Notes: generated from the letters alone by a model not told the origin. 64,000 bases of DNA from Bolinopsis microptera (GCF_026151205.1 NC_087079.1:1576028-1640027); one strand, 5' to 3'. Numbered from the stretch's first letter, positions 20,278 to 31,304 are shown. Numbers and translations are program-made.

Positions 20278-20721
20278 CTAACCATAGACCAGTTGATAAC
20301 AACGGAAGAGCCGACAGAAACAATTTGTAACAGAGTTACGTTCGAGAAAACGACTCCGTAAAGAGGATATTTGTATAATTAGTACAAATTTAAAAGTAGC
20401 ATAAATGTAAGTAAGTAAGGCGCATAAAGTACAATCTAGAAGCTGGGTTAGTAGAAAACTGTGTAACGAGGATATTTGACTTATCACCTGACATTGTCTA
20501 CCGAGTAGTCGTATTTTAATAACCCGGACATTGGAGAGAGAAACTTGAGGAAGAGATTCATTGCAAACATAAACGATGCATACCTCGCTTCCCGGTGCGA
20601 AAAATGGCTTATCTAGACCTGGGGCAAAGACAATCATATTTCCCGTACGAATACCTGGATTCTGATGAAAAAAGTTGTTTAAATGTAAGTAAGTAAGTGC
20701 ACATAAAGTAAAATATTTCAC
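20278..20721 (-). CDS. Uncertain open frame, 147 codons
   Basis: A reverse-strand frame contains GIRTGNMIVFAPGLDKPFFA and EVCIVYVCNESLP, which look more protein-like than chance. The same bases carry forward-strand repeats (AAGTAAGTAAG...CATAAAGTACAAT at about 20404 and 20681) that recur at 21089 and 27001. The assignment is doubtful and no family is recognised. Confidence 0.2.
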   Translation of the reverse strand: MKYFTLCALTYLHLNNFFHQNPGIRTGNMIVFAPGLDKPFFAPGSEVCIVYVCNESLPQVSLSNVRVIKIRLLGRQCQVISQISSLHSFLLTQLLDCTLCALLTYIYATFKFVLIIQISSLRSRFLERNSVTNCFCRLFRCYQLVYG

Positions 20722-21138
20722 AATATTTCACAATATTTCACAATATTTCACGCCAGACAAAAGATATCTTTATGTTAAAAGGGCACCATAAAGTTTTTAA
20801 GAAACAAAATTACCAGTCAGGATAAACCGATGTAAATGTTTGCGGTGAGCAGACAGAGGTTATAACGTATTTCCCAGGAGAGGAGGACCGTTTAGCCGTA
20901 AGTCTTAGTGGATTTTTTTAATGTATGATTTTAAATGTATTTGCTTAAACCAAAACGGATACACAACACTTATAGTGGTAGACACAGCAATAATGCTACA
21001 CGGATGCCAGACAATAAAAGAAAAAGAGAAAATCTAATTCCCCGAATGAATACCTGGATTCTGATGAAAAACAGGTAGTAAGTTGTATAAATGTAAGTAA
21101 GTAAGTGCACATATAAAGTACAATATAGAAGTAGTGTT
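20404..21138. repeat. Dispersed repeat carrying an exon/donor block
   Basis: A block GTAAGTAAGTAAGTGCACAT...AAAGTACAATATAGAAG occurs at about 20404, 20681, 21089 and 27001. At 20650 and 21044 it is preceded by the same sequence, GAATACCTGGATTCTGATGA, readable as EYLDSDEK before the GTAAGT-like donor. This suggests repeated copies of one exon end plus intron start. Confidence 0.5.
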
Positions 21139-21315
21139 AGTGTAACAAGCTACTTGTTAGTGGTTATCTAATTTGGGGTTATTTAATTAACAACGGTAAT
21201 CTAGACATATATATAATAACCAGTTATTTGCAGATCAACTAACAGACGGAGCCACAAGATTAAAGCGGAAGATTAAAGCGGAAGATATTTTCAAATAATT
21301 TATGTACCAGAAGGT

Positions 21316-21478
21316 ATGGTGATGGTAGAACGAAAGTTTGTCACAGAAGAGTGTTTCTTCGGAATAAAGACAAACGAGAAAACGATAAGTTATGTGGAGT
21401 TGACCAGGGACACCGCAGACAAGCTAATGAATCAACAGCGCTGTCTGGATGATAAAGGAGAACTGGTCTCGACTGAGG
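21316..21478 (+). CDS. Exon of an unknown protein, distantly like family G
   Basis: From ATG 21316 to a donor GTAAGA at 21479 the frame reads MVMVERKFVTEECFFGIKTN, EKTISYVELTRDTADKLMNQ and CLDDKGELVSTE (54 codons, phase 1). The K...SYVEL...KLM.. spacing recalls family G exons 1-2 (KP-YF-YVEL...KLMEKL) without the intron. This is a weak similarity and I mark the relation as a guess. Confidence 0.4.
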
Positions 21479-21849
21479 GTAAGAGATTTTAAAATTGTAA
21501 ATTGGAATGGATGAAAAGGGTGACTACAGTGGAAATCAGTTGCAAACATGTTAAGGGGTCAGTGTATGTTAGGCATGATAGTTAGCAATACTTTAATCGT
21601 TTAATGCAGCGATATAGCCAGTTATCAATGCCACATAGTAGATTTTAGCCTGTTCCAATCATCCTTATCATATGCTTATATCGAGTTAATGAAATTTATG
21701 AAATTCAAATCGCTCTCTGTTGTTAGCACCACACTGATTAACTACAATGTTCCAATTTTTAAGAATTATGTCCGACAAAGCTAATTTTGTTTGTCAAACT
21801 TGTAGTAGGAAGTATCAGACGATAATGCAAGAAAAAGTTTCGAACTTTT

Positions 21850-22047
21850 ATGACAGTCAAAACAGAAAGTGGAGAAATCGAGGATCTGACTGTTTATTAT
21901 AACGCCACTAATCACTATACCTGCCGCGCTGAAAGTTAGTATTGATATTTTTTTTAGATATTTAAAAAAATGATCTAGAAATTGTGGGTTGAAAGTACTA
22001 ATAAATCTGATAGGTTACTTTTAAAATTACCATAATTGTTAGAATAA
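21850..22047 (+). pseudogene. Family F member 5 (half exon 1 plus intron)
   Basis: The segment 21850-21934 reads MTVKTESGEIEDLTVY, as in F4, has a small internal insertion and keeps the donor (GTTAGT, versus GTAAGT in F4). About 110 bases of F4-like intron follow until about 22047, where transposase sequence takes over. The MYIT..FLSSP half is missing. Confidence 0.75.
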
Positions 22048-22055
22048 AAGTTCAC

Positions 22056-22775
22056 AATGTGAACTTCATCAATAATCTCCCACCAGAAGTGGAGGAGGTG
22101 GCCATCTACATGGATACGTGCTGGGGCCAGAACAAAAACCAGCATGTAGCTGCAATGTTGCTGAAAGCGGTGAATTGCCTCCCAAATATAAATTCCATCA
22201 CCAATCACCATGAAGTTCTTTGAACCCGGTCTTAATCAATCAGAAGTGGACTCCATTCACAGCACCCTGGAAAGGAACTTGAAGAATCAAAATCTGTTTA
22301 CTCCTGGCCAGGTAAAAACAAATGCTGAAACAAACACCAATTACACTGTAGTCGACTTAGGAACAGATGACTGCCCAGTTTACGACCTACACAGACTAAA
22401 TGAGAAAATAATCAACAACAGAAATAAGTATCTGGAAGTTAGTGAGGATGGTTCAAAGCGACGTATTGCTTCTGCCAGCAGTGCTGGGCAGACGCAAAAC
22501 TAATAAGGGTAGAGAAAGGGAGGCAGGTCATTAAACTCAGTAGTGACCACTACGTGAAAAATTCTGTCGAGGTGGACACGAGTAAGACACCAGTGACCAC
22601 AAGAACTAGGGCTGGAGGTAAACCAAATGTGTCCCTTAAAGATCTATCGGAGGTGGCCTACGAAAAGCTCTTCGAGGAAAGACTGACAGTACCAGAAAAA
22701 AACTGTCAAAGGTCTATTGACCCTTATAAAAAGGGCAAATTCCTGTCCGCCACCACAACGTTTATCATGAACTAA
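22056..22775 (+). pseudogene. DDE-like transposase C-terminal relic
   Basis: The first frame reads EVAIYMDTCWGQNKNQHVAA and MLLKAVNCLPNINSITNH. After a +1 shift near 22205 the second gives KFFEPGLNQSEVDSIHSTLE and LFTPGQ. After a stop at 22501 the third ends with KPNVSLKDLSEVAYEKLFEE. This order (D.C.GQNKN.....ML, H.F.PG.....D..H...E, later a ..K..L.. tail) is that of a transposase-like family I know from invertebrate genomes; the exact superfamily is uncertain. Two breaks and missing N-terminal acidic residues make it inactive. Confidence 0.65.
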
Positions 22776-23129
22776 AGCCCGGTGAAGAGGGCATTTATTA
22801 AACATTGTATAAATTTTATGTTATACGAATGTATGAGATATCATTTTAATTCCATTGGGTTAGTGATATACAAGCCTTTAGATTTTGTTAATACTCCTAC
22901 CAATGGCAAGCACATTTGGAAAATTAATTCCAAGATATTATATATAGAAGAGACACACACAGTTTACTCACTTTTTGTTCATCTCTGCTGGCAGTAAGAG
23001 ATATTTACCATCTGTAGCACACATTTTCCTATTGCACTAGGATAAGTTGGGTCAAGGAACGATTTCAGGAGTAGATGCTTAAAGTTCTCCTCCTCAAACC
23101 CCGTCATTATCAATGCCCTACCGGGAATC

Positions 23130-23593
23130 GTCAATGAAGCGCTACCGGGATGGACGACCTGCACTGTGCCAGATGAATTTCCTGAAACATCTTTCCTACT
23201 AACAATCGACAGTCAGTGTCCTGAGTCACAGCTAACCGATAGAGACGCAATATGGGAACTCATTGACGCTGCCCTTCGTCCTTACATCACGGTCGATGAC
23301 GTTATTATTATAAGACCCCCGATCAAGAAGGGTAAGAAGTCCACTCTCTGGTGCAAGGTAAACAGTGAATCTCTGACAACTCTATAAAAACAATCGCAGA
23401 GGAACAACGAAACCAGGTGCACTGCATACTAAGCAGAGTGTGGATAAACTTTCCCAGTTCAGATCTAGGGAGAGGAATTAGGAAAATGAACTTGAAACCC
23501 GGCACTAGCTCAGACTCAGCGAATGGTCAAGGGGGGAAGCCAGAAGAGAACCCTGTAAATGAACTGGTGACACCCAAGACGACCAAAATCTAG
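23130..23593 (+). pseudogene. Unknown protein relic, one frameshift
   Basis: One frame (about 23166-23387) reads PDEFPETSFLLTIDSQCPES, DAIWELIDAALRPYITVDDV and RPPIKKGKKSTLWCKVN. Shifting frame at about 23380 continues IAEEQRNQVHCILSRVWINF to ENPVNELVTPKTTKI and TAG at about 23591. Together about 140 residues with consistent composition. Not recognised. Confidence 0.4.
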
Positions 23594-24315
23594 TTAATTC
23601 AAAAGTATGCTAAAACTTTCTCAACCTTTGACCAAAAATTAAGTTTGTTTTACTGATCTTATCATCTGAAATTAAAATCGTTACTTCAGTGCGCGTGCGG
23701 AAATAAACAAGACTCTGTACCTGTATGTTCTATCTCCTAACCACATCGTCACAACAATATACCACTTTAATAAGGCCACATCTATCTCTCTTTCTTACCA
23801 AGACTAATACAATGAAAAGTCCAGCACAACTCGTCATGATGTAACCACGGTATCATGCTCGAGGGACCAGGCATAATAACCTAAGTTTCTTTCCAAGGGA
23901 ACTATGGTAGTCAATCCTAGGAGGGGCGCCCCCGCTCAGTTGCAGCCCTCGGGCTGTACCATCTGGTGTCTAGGAAAGAGACCTTAGCAAAACTAACGGT
24001 GCAACCAGATGGACCCCAGTAGTTCAGTAGAATGCTCCTTTCTGGAGAGTTGCTGTGCTCTTTCTAGAGTCACAGTCTGTGGGTACTGCACTCAAAAAAA
24101 ATTTTTCCTATTGCACACATTTTCCGACACTTGTAAAAATTTCACGGATTTTCGGTTGAAGTTATTATCATCACAAGCTCGCTCCTTTATTCAGTTTTTA
24201 GATAAAAGTATAGTTTATTTGACAGATCCACAACATTACAGCGCACTTGAGCTTGACAATTCTTTGTATAATACAATAATATTAACGTTTTTGACACAAC
24301 CATCCAATCCATAGA
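23594..24315. other. No gene; shared repeat block
   Basis: GACACTTGTAAAAATTTCAC near 24128 and the CTATTGCACACATTTTCC block before it recur in both duplicated units (35835 and 49997). A GGGGCGCCCC palindrome lies near 23924. The 101-codon frame at 24009-24314 spans this repeat and is not called. Confidence 0.5.
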
Positions 24316-25323
24316 ATGCTTGTTCGAGGGGTTGTAACGTTCATATCTAGTGAAACCGTAACGAAACAAATCAGACTTGTCATTAAGAACGAAAACGAGG
24401 AGGAAAAAAGCCTATACCTTATGGAAATCCTTGCTTCCAAACAATGTGGCGGTTAGTAATCTGTTATACAAGTGCGATCATCTTTAACATTGTCCATCTT
24501 TTAATGCAAAACAGATAGTATTTAGTAAAAGATTAAAAAGTAACATCTGCTTGAGGGATAGCTAATTAGGTCTGATTTTTAATAGAACTAATATTTCTAG
24601 AGTGATACACTTTCTATATGAGATCTTCGCTACATTATTTTTTCAATTTACTATCTACTTTGTATAGTAATAAATTATATTAACAGATTAACAGCCATGT
24701 AACCCTCAAAGTTCAGACGATTGACAGGGACTCCGAAAACCTACACGAATGTTTTAGGTATCTTGACATCAGAACCAACTACAGCTGTCAAACCAAAGCC
24801 ACGCAGAAAAGTAAGATTATTTTCCTAGAATCTAAGATGTAGATGTATTTCTAACCTTAAATCTACAAGTTTTGACAAGCATGCACCACCGTGTAAATTC
24901 CAAAATCTTCACATGTCATTGCTTCATTACACAGTGATTTTAATTTGTTAAGTTACCTCGTATGTCAATTTGAAAATTTTCCAGATAGTTAAACGATCTG
25001 CCGCCAGTACCAGAAGGTAAAAAAAGGTCTTCTTTTAGATTGGGAAGACCTTCTTAGAAATAGTACATATTTAATTTTTATTAAAATTATACATTATTCG
25101 AGTTATCACCTTTTGATTCGTAAGTGACGATATATAATTCTACTTCGCATAGTGGAATCACGTTACTTTATTTCATAGAATAAAAATTCACCAAATAATT
25201 TATATACTATATGAATCTAACCTATGCTATATTTTAAAATAAGAACAGACTGACAGAACTACAGACGGTAAAAAAATAATCGGCACTATAGAAGAAGTCA
25301 CGGAAAAGATGTCAAAACAGGGT
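24316..25323 (+). pseudogene. Family F member 6, 3-4 exons with phase errors
   Basis: Exon 1 (24316-24451) starts MLVRGVVTFISSETVTKQ. Exon 2 (24687-24810, after TTAACAG, donor GTAAGA) reads INSHVTLKVQTIDRDSENLH, CFRYLDIRTNYSCQTKA. An exon-like end at 24985 reads IVKRSAASTRR and then stops. A further exon 25249-25323 (donor GTGAGT) reads TDRTTDGKKIIGTIEEVTEK. Order and character (beta exon, beta exon, basic tail) match F1/F2/F4. Exon 1 is one base off phase with exon 2, and exon 2 with exon 3, so as read here it is a decaying copy. A small hairpin (AAGGTCTTC/GAAGACCTT, 25024-25052) follows the basic tail. Confidence 0.5.
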
Positions 25324-25382
25324 GTGAGTAATAAATCCATAGTTATAAACACAGAGACTAATGGGTGTATAATCACGACATA

Positions 25383-26883
25383 CCTTAGTGCAAGAAATAT
25401 AGGCGGCAAGAATATAAGGCGCTAGAAATTAAGGCGGCAAGAAATTAAGGCGATATTTTTTTCGGAAAAAATACGATTTTTGATCGCAAATTTGGTTATA
25501 GTTTTGGTCGAAATAGTGTCAATTTTATTCTTTTATCAGTCTATAAAGCATAGAAATCTGTTTAAAAATACGATATATTGGACATTGGACGAAAGGCAAA
25601 TATTATAGTACCTAATTAAGCATAAATTAAGCTAAATTGAGTACTTAAGCAAATGAGTACTTAAGCAAATTGAGTACTTAAGCAAATGCAAGCAAATGGC
25701 ACAATTCATCACTCGAATGTAATCATGAAACACTGAAACTGTGCGAAAGTGGGTCGGCACTGCTGCACTGGCAGGAGGCAGAGTGAAGTGACGTCACTCG
25801 CAGGAGTCAGGACTGCAGGAGCGCCAGGCTGCAGTTGTCACGGCCGGCTCATAGATTTGATCAGATGTAAGAATGCGATCAGTTACCGTGTGTATGATAA
25901 ATTTCACGCGCATTGCTCACTTGCACCCACATCCCACAAGACCACAAGAGGTAGTTTAAAAAGTTAATCAAATCGTAACTTCAAGTCAAGAGGTCACTCA
26001 GCTTTCTATTTCGGTCCAGTTCCACGCTCTCTTCTACACACACACTCCCACCTCGCTGTTGTATAAAGGTATAACAATGTGTACTACTACAGTGACAATT
26101 GACATACCAGAGACATCATTTGTCATGGGGGTGAGAGGGTATCACTTTTATCAAAAGGATTGGACAAAACCATCTAAAGACGATACTTTATCATTCGAGA
26201 AGGAAGATAATAATCCCTACGATTCTTTTGCAGTCGCAGTGAAAGCGAAATTTCCGCACAAGCTAGTACCGATAACTGTAGGACATGTGCCAATTGAAAT
26301 ATCACGAATTGTCTACTTTTCGATTGGTCATGGCTGCTCCTACAAAGTAAAAGTCCTGGAGGAGAAACCTGCACGTTCTCCTCTTACACAGGGCGGCTTA
26401 GAAGTGAAGTGCTCTGTAACTGCTTCATGGACCAATGAGAAGGGAATAACGCTCCTCAAGAAGTTAGTCGACGAAAAGTACAGCTTCGACAAACGTTTGG
26501 AGGATGAATCAGCTGATATTATCAAGAAGCTATTCACGACGGAGCAAGATGACGACGACTATCTTGGTTATGGATTGCAGCTGCTGGAGATATATGACTC
26601 TGATGAAGAAGGAGAAGACGAGAATATTAATTGATATATTAATGTATTTAGACTCAAGTTAATTTATTTTAAATATGTATTTCATTGAATTCTAGCAAAT
26701 AACGAAATCGACATGTAAATTTAAAATAATAAAATCACACGAAAATTTCTTATGAAAAAATCGCAAGAAAAAAAATTAAGGCGGTTAGAAATTACGCTGG
26801 TCAGATATTAAGGCGGCAAGAAATTAAGGCGATTTTGTCAGAATCGCCTTAATTTCTTGCCGCCTATATTTCTTGCACTAAGG
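25383..26883. mobile_element. HIRAN-gene element with TIRs and TA target duplication
   Basis: The left end CCTTAGTGCAAGAAATATAG at 25383 is matched in inverse at 26883, with about 30-40 bp of inverted similarity, and TA lies immediately outside both ends (25381-25382, 26884-26885). Subterminal copies of AAGAAATTAAGGCG occur in both direct and inverted orientation, and the right end folds into a perfect 24-bp hairpin (26811-26834/26842-26865). The only plausible gene inside is the HIRAN ORF; no transposase is present, so it would be mobilised in trans (inference). It sits in the last visible intron of F6. Confidence 0.85.
26077..26634 (+). CDS. HIRAN-domain protein
   Basis: The intronless gene starts at ATG 26077 (AACAATGTG) and encodes 185 aa. 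Residues about 16-115 form a HIRAN domain: RGYHFYQKDW, EKEDNNPYDSFAVAV, VGHVPIEISRIVYF and LTQGGLEVKC match the conserved R-G, E.DN..D..AV.V, GH.P..IS and GG.E blocks. The rest is a charged helix-rich tail ending in a Glu/Asp run (DSDEEGEDENIN). HIRAN domains bind single-stranded 3' DNA ends in HLTF-type remodellers; here the domain stands alone. AATAAA-like signals follow near 26728. Its position inside a TIR element suggests it is transposon cargo or part of its replication strategy. Confidence 0.85.
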   Translation: MCTTTVTIDIPETSFVMGVRGYHFYQKDWTKPSKDDTLSFEKEDNNPYDSFAVAVKAKFPHKLVPITVGHVPIEISRIVYFSIGHGCSYKVKVLEEKPARSPLTQGGLEVKCSVTASWTNEKGITLLKKLVDEKYSFDKRLEDESADIIKKLFTTEQDDDDYLGYGLQLLEIYDSDEEGEDENIN

Positions 26884-26927
26884 TACTTTGATAACGAAAT
26901 CTCCCCACATGAGGGTCGAGGGAGACG

Positions 26928-26946
26928 GGGGGGGGGGGGGGGGGGG
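26928..26946. repeat. Poly-G run
   Basis: About 18 consecutive G residues precede TACC. This may be polymorphic or a sequencing-sensitive homopolymer. Confidence 0.9.
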
Positions 26947-27075
26947 TACCAATGGCATAGAATGGAGTACTGGCAAACTGCACTATTCACACACATGATT
27001 AGTATAAATTTAAGTAAATAAATACACATAATGTACAATATAGAAGCAGTGTATGTTTAACACTGATCATGGAGA

Positions 27076-27609
27076 ATGACTTGGAGAATGATCATGGAAA
27101 ACAACTTAGAGAGCAGAGGAGCTGAAATGTTGTTTGCTCTATTAAAAAGGAGAGACACCATATTCAACATACCTGCGGGGAAAAGGGAGACAGAAACTCT
27201 AGCAGCTGCCACCCTTCTGCCCTATTTTACTCACTTTTAATATGTTGGAGTTTTATATCTTGAAACAATTTAATTTTAATATTTAAACATTGTTCGGTAT
27301 ACAGAGAATTGTAGACAGTCCTGGTTGAGAATGTAGACACAAAGTTATTTTATTTCGAAGTATCCCCTTTCAAGAGTGAGAGTGCGGAAACGAAAACAAA
27401 TTACATCCCCCTCAAGTCTATAGGAAAGTTGAAGACATGGCCTACACAGGGAGTGTCACATATCTTCTTGACAGCAGATATATACAAGCATTCCTTGTAA
27501 AGATATAAAGATAAGTATATAATAAAGATTCCAACATACTTTATTTAAGGTTGGACAGAAATGCGATGTAGTATTTGACATCAGCGGGGAGTCAACAAAC
27601 TTCTCGTGA
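27076..27609 (+). pseudogene. Family K copy (exon-like blocks)
   Basis: A 54-codon frame from ATG 27076 reads MTWRMIMENNLESRGAEM and RRDTIFNIPAGKRETETLAA to TAA 27240. A block at 27319-27500 reads VENVDTKLFYFEVSPFKSES and GKLKTWPTQGVSHIFLTADI. A block at 27550-27609 (after TTTAAG) reads VGQKCDVVFDISGESTNFS. The intron sequence between the first two (TTAATATGTTGGAGTTTTATAT...GAATTGTAGAC) is homologous to 56072-56155, tying this to the gene at 55961-56356. Phases do not all match, so it is probably broken. Confidence 0.4.
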
Positions 27610-28103
27610 TTAATCTTATCGTAAGTTAGTTCTCATCGACACAGGGAATGAAGAAAAATTACCGGTTGGGGTTTTTGTGGAGCGACGGCATATAATGGTT
27701 CTTTTTACCATTTAACAACTTATTGAGCTTAAAAAAATATGTGTCAGGGACACGTCAGACACCAAACTTTTTCTTCACATGAAATTTAATCAGGGTACGT
27801 TTGTGCTGATACTTGCAAAACCGCTGTATTCCAAGTGTTTAATATTCCGCTGCACTCCAGTATAGTTTATCAATATTATTCGTAATTTTAATATTCGTTT
27901 ATTAGGTTATCGCCTTTTTTTTCAGTTAAAGCAAGGACAGTTATAAGCGTGCAATACCAGCACAACAGCAGAACAGTTAATGTAACGGTAAAATAGAAAC
28001 AAGGGAGCTAAGATTCTAAACATGTAACATTTATGTTCTTTGATAATGTAGACACATAACCAAGACAATATTATATCCCATAATACAATAATAACAGACT
28101 TAG

Positions 28104-28346
28104 GATGAAGACTGGAAGGGGCTCAAGTTTGAGGAACACTCCTGTGTTAATAAGTGTCATTTAATTAAGAACTTTTTGATCAACTATTCACTCTTCAGCA
28201 CGAAGTTCAAAGCCTACCAATTCGGTTTATGTGCCGAGAAAGAAGAGGGCGCGTGAACCTACAACGGAGGATATCCTCGAGAGCACCAAGAGAAACCCGA
28301 CGGGACTGTACAGCTGTGAAGCTTTTGGCTGGACTGACCGGAGCAT
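28104..28346 (+). pseudogene. Unknown exon joined to a deleted alpha-kinase fragment
   Basis: After an acceptor-like CAGACTTAG the frame 28104-28256 reads DEDWKGLKFEEHSCVNKCHL, then LINYSLFSTKFKAYQFGLCA. At 28233 it meets GCCGAGAAAGAAG, the same first base as the alpha-kinase insert at 13511. In the kinase frame it continues PRKKRAREPTTEDILESTKR and then skips to SCEAFGWTDRSMA, lacking the bases equivalent to 13588-13731. The skipped part has no GT-AG ends, so it is a deletion and not an intron. Confidence 0.55.
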
Positions 28347-28379
28347 GGCCATGGCCTTAAACTCAATAGCAAGAATGTA

Positions 28380-28645
28380 ACGAAATCAAAGACGAGGACA
28401 TACCAGAAAGACTATGCAGTAATAAAGTGCTGGTGAAGGAGATAGTACGGAAAAAGTTAAGATATAACAAAGCTATCTGAGTATCTGTATTGTGGTGACG
28501 ATTTTTGTAATTAATTTTAATTTAAACATTGTTTGGTAAACAGATATTTGTAGACTTGGTTAAATATAACCTTTTATTACAGACACGAGAGACAGAATGT
28601 GTATACCTTGTACCCAGGGGGGAAATAATGGCAAATCTCGCATAG
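28380..28645 (+). pseudogene. Family K exon relics
   Basis: One frame near 28380-28480 reads NEIKDEDIPERLCSNKVLVK then EIVRKKLRYNKAI. After an intron-like stretch, an exon at 28583 (acceptor TTATTACAG) reads TRETECVYLVPRGEIMANLA and stops. ET..YLVPRG matches the exon at 56168 (QETGYIYLVPRG). It is a second, more decayed member of family K. Confidence 0.45.
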
Positions 28646-28849
28646 GACCTAAACAGTTGTTGTTGGACTATGAAGTGAGGAGGTAGAAGAAGAGGGGAAC
28701 GAATGCAAAATGGGCAGAGATATGGACCGCACTTGAGGATAAAAGGGATAGAAGGGATAAAAGGGAATACCTAAATTCGCTAAGGATCAACATATTAGAA
28801 GAAAGAACATGGTGACTTGAATTATTTTGACTGCAGTCTAGTTGATACC

Positions 28850-28947
28850 ATGTCCCTCTACTTCCTATCGTGTACCTCCTGTACCTCCCTGGTGATGTCC
28901 ACTCCTTTCCGTTGTTATGATGGCGATATCCTCTACGACAGTTCGCC
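28850..28947 (+). CDS. First-exon candidate, unknown protein
   Basis: From an ATG shortly after an acceptor-like CTGCAG, the frame reads MSLYFLSCTSCTSLVMSTPF and RCYDGDILYDSSP, ending in phase 2 at a strong GTAAGT donor. The N-terminus is moderately hydrophobic and Cys/Ser-rich. I cannot find the following exon or a family. Confidence 0.35.
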
Positions 28948-29505
28948 GTAAGTTCTCAAGCCTTATAAACAGTTATAGATTGTGGAAGCTTCATTAGCTT
29001 CTGACATTGTATTATTATAATTATATAGTTTAATATCTTGTAACCCTATTTATTACTCTCGTTTTCGTTGTTCACACCTTAAATTGCTGCAAATAAAATA
29101 CGAATCTGAAGCAAACAATGATTGCTTACAAATATTCTGCTTACTTTACTCCGTCTTAACTATGTCTGACTCCGTGTAACATGATGAAATCAGTTCTTCC
29201 AAAGATCCTCCTCCTAGTTTGAACAGTACCTTATGTCAGGTGCTTCTCCCACCCAACGCAAGATTCTTTTCAGATTTATTTCCTTTTAACTTTCTTTTAA
29301 TGTCTACTCTTATGGATATATATTCACGTGAAACTTTCAGTTGGAAGATAATATCGTTAACGCTGTTACATTTACATATTTATATAATAAAATAAGGTTA
29401 CCTTAAACAGCTCTAATAACACTGCACAGTCTACCAATTTAACAGATGTTGGTAAGTTTTACGGACCACTGTTGAAATATAGTATGATGTGACGTACCTT
29501 ATACC

Positions 29506-30394
29506 ATGTACCAGACTCGCTGAAGGATTTCTTTCAGGAAATGCCTCCGATATTTAAGAACACTTCTGTCAAATACGAAAATATTGGAGGCTTCATGCAG
29601 AACTTTCTAAAAGAAACAGGGCAAACATTAATTAAAGACACGAGATATTTAATTGGTAGCATGGAAAACACTCAACGAAATATTGAGAAGCTCCTCGACG
29701 GAGAAAAGATCAGTATCCCGACAATTTGGAAAGATAAAGGTCGATACATGTGTTCATTGATCCCTTTCACCGTAGCAAATCCTCATCATCAGTCATCACG
29801 CCATTATTACTTTGGTTTATTGATCACGGGTTAATCGTGACCCGGGTGTGTCAAGTAATGGAGTTAAAACCTGCGAAATATTAAATTAAAACTTTTGCCG
29901 ACAGCGTCTCAGATGATCAGCGCACGGGGGATTGAAACCCAGACCTGAAAGCGATTGCAGAAACCTCTAAACTGATAGGCAATTCGTTCTACGGGTATAC
30001 CATCGTCTATCATGAACAAAGCGAAACATCGAGATGTTAAATTTCTATCCGAAGAGTTAACGCGGTGAAAAATCCACGATTTATCTCATTGGAAGAACTT
30101 GACGGTTGCCACGATGTTTGAGATTATTATTTAACTTCACGTTTACTGTTTAAATCTATAAATATCCCGTTTTCCTCATTCTGTAAATAGATAAAATACA
30201 AAAAAAATATGTTTCAGGTCACATCTAAAATACGTACTATGAAACACGATTTACCAGTCCAAATCGGGTTCTTTGTCTATCAGTTCGCCAAACTACACAT
30301 GCTCAACTTCTTCTATGACGTCATCGACCGCTTCATCTCTCGAGAGGATTATAACATGTGTGAGATGGAAACAGCCGACAAATTACGAGGGTAA
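29506..30394 (+). pseudogene. Second family-B DNA polymerase relic
   Basis: Block 1 (29506-29666) reads SLKDFFQEMPPIFKNTSVKY and IKDTRYLIGSM; block 2 (29935-29992) NPDLKAIAETSKLIGNSFYG, the motif B (K...NS.YG) region; block 3 (about 30009-30125), across two frame changes, MNKAKHRDVKFLSEEL and KNPRFISLEELDGCHDV; block 4 (30218-30394, after TTTCAG) MKHDLPVQIGFFVYQFAKLH and DRFISREDYNMCEMETAD. The order matches polymerase-B proteins of virus-like animal transposons. The motif C position has METAD where DTDS is expected, so catalysis is lost. It is a different lineage from 11495-11934. An unrelated frame (TIWKDKGRYMCSLIPFTVA) lies between blocks 1 and 2. Confidence 0.8.
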
Positions 30395-31304
30395 ATTATA
30401 CTTTTTATTATTATAAAGCTATTCACTCCCTTACTTTCTTAGGAAAGAGAGAGGGCTAAACACTTGCACTGTATAATATAATGCAGTGTGCAAGTAAATT
30501 AAAATGAATTCATTAATCATTTCAGAACTGTTAATCTAACCTTCTCAACAGTCTTTGCCCTGCAGATCAGCATAGTCGATACTAACCAACTTATCCACTG
30601 AGCAGTCAAACACTTCTCTTATATAGTCTTATGCATACATATTCTATTTAGTATTATGTATATTTAACTTGTTTTAAACAAACAAGTTTTTGTATTCTTT
30701 TAGAGTAAAATAAAAACCGTCAAGTAATAAATAGTGTACTCCATCTTTAAATTTCAACGGGTAAATTTAGTAAATGTTGACTTTACTCCTATTTTATTAT
30801 AGTTTTATTATTACAAAGAACAGGACCGGTTCTATTGAACAATAGCCTAGCACAGAGAGATGTGATATAAAAATGGATTCAAAAGTTTCTTATTTCTTTG
30901 TTAAGTTATCTCAACGTAAAACTTGAAGCAAAGTGACAATATACCAGTTGCTATAGTAATCAGGGATCGACCATCTAACAAAGCTATATTTTTATTAAGT
31001 TCGTTACAACAGGGGCTTCGGGGTTGAACAAAGGGTCCAGGTTTATAACAGAGAAGTGAATGACAATACACCAGCTGTTGTAGTAACCATGGATCACGGT
31101 AGATGTCACTTTAGTCAAATCTAACTTTTTGTTCCAAGATATTACATAGACTAGAGACGCACACATTTTTATTCACTTCTTGTTCATCTCTATTGGTTCC
31201 TCCAACAATCTTAAAACCCACTGATTAATCCATGTAAACTATTGAGACACTTTAGTTATCCATTTTCTCATACCCTTAACCATTTGTTCAACTTTAGAAA
31301 GATT
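30395..31304. other. No gene; direct repeat
   Basis: Diverged direct repeats start CAATATACCAGTTGCTATAG near 30940 and CAATACACCAGCTGTTGTAG near 31063. Bases 31228-31300 resemble the leader of family F genes (CCATGTAAAC...TTGAGACACTTTAGTT), but without a TATA box. Confidence 0.45.

Noticed and set aside
24009-24314. 101-codon open frame
   Set aside because: It spans a dispersed repeat also found at 35835 and 49997, and overlaps the start of the family F exon at 24316 without a relationship to it.
25749-25967. 72-codon frame in the left half of the HIRAN element
   Set aside because: No motif and no ATG-to-stop plausibility beyond chance in a GC-richer leader; it is more likely the 5' flank of the HIRAN gene.
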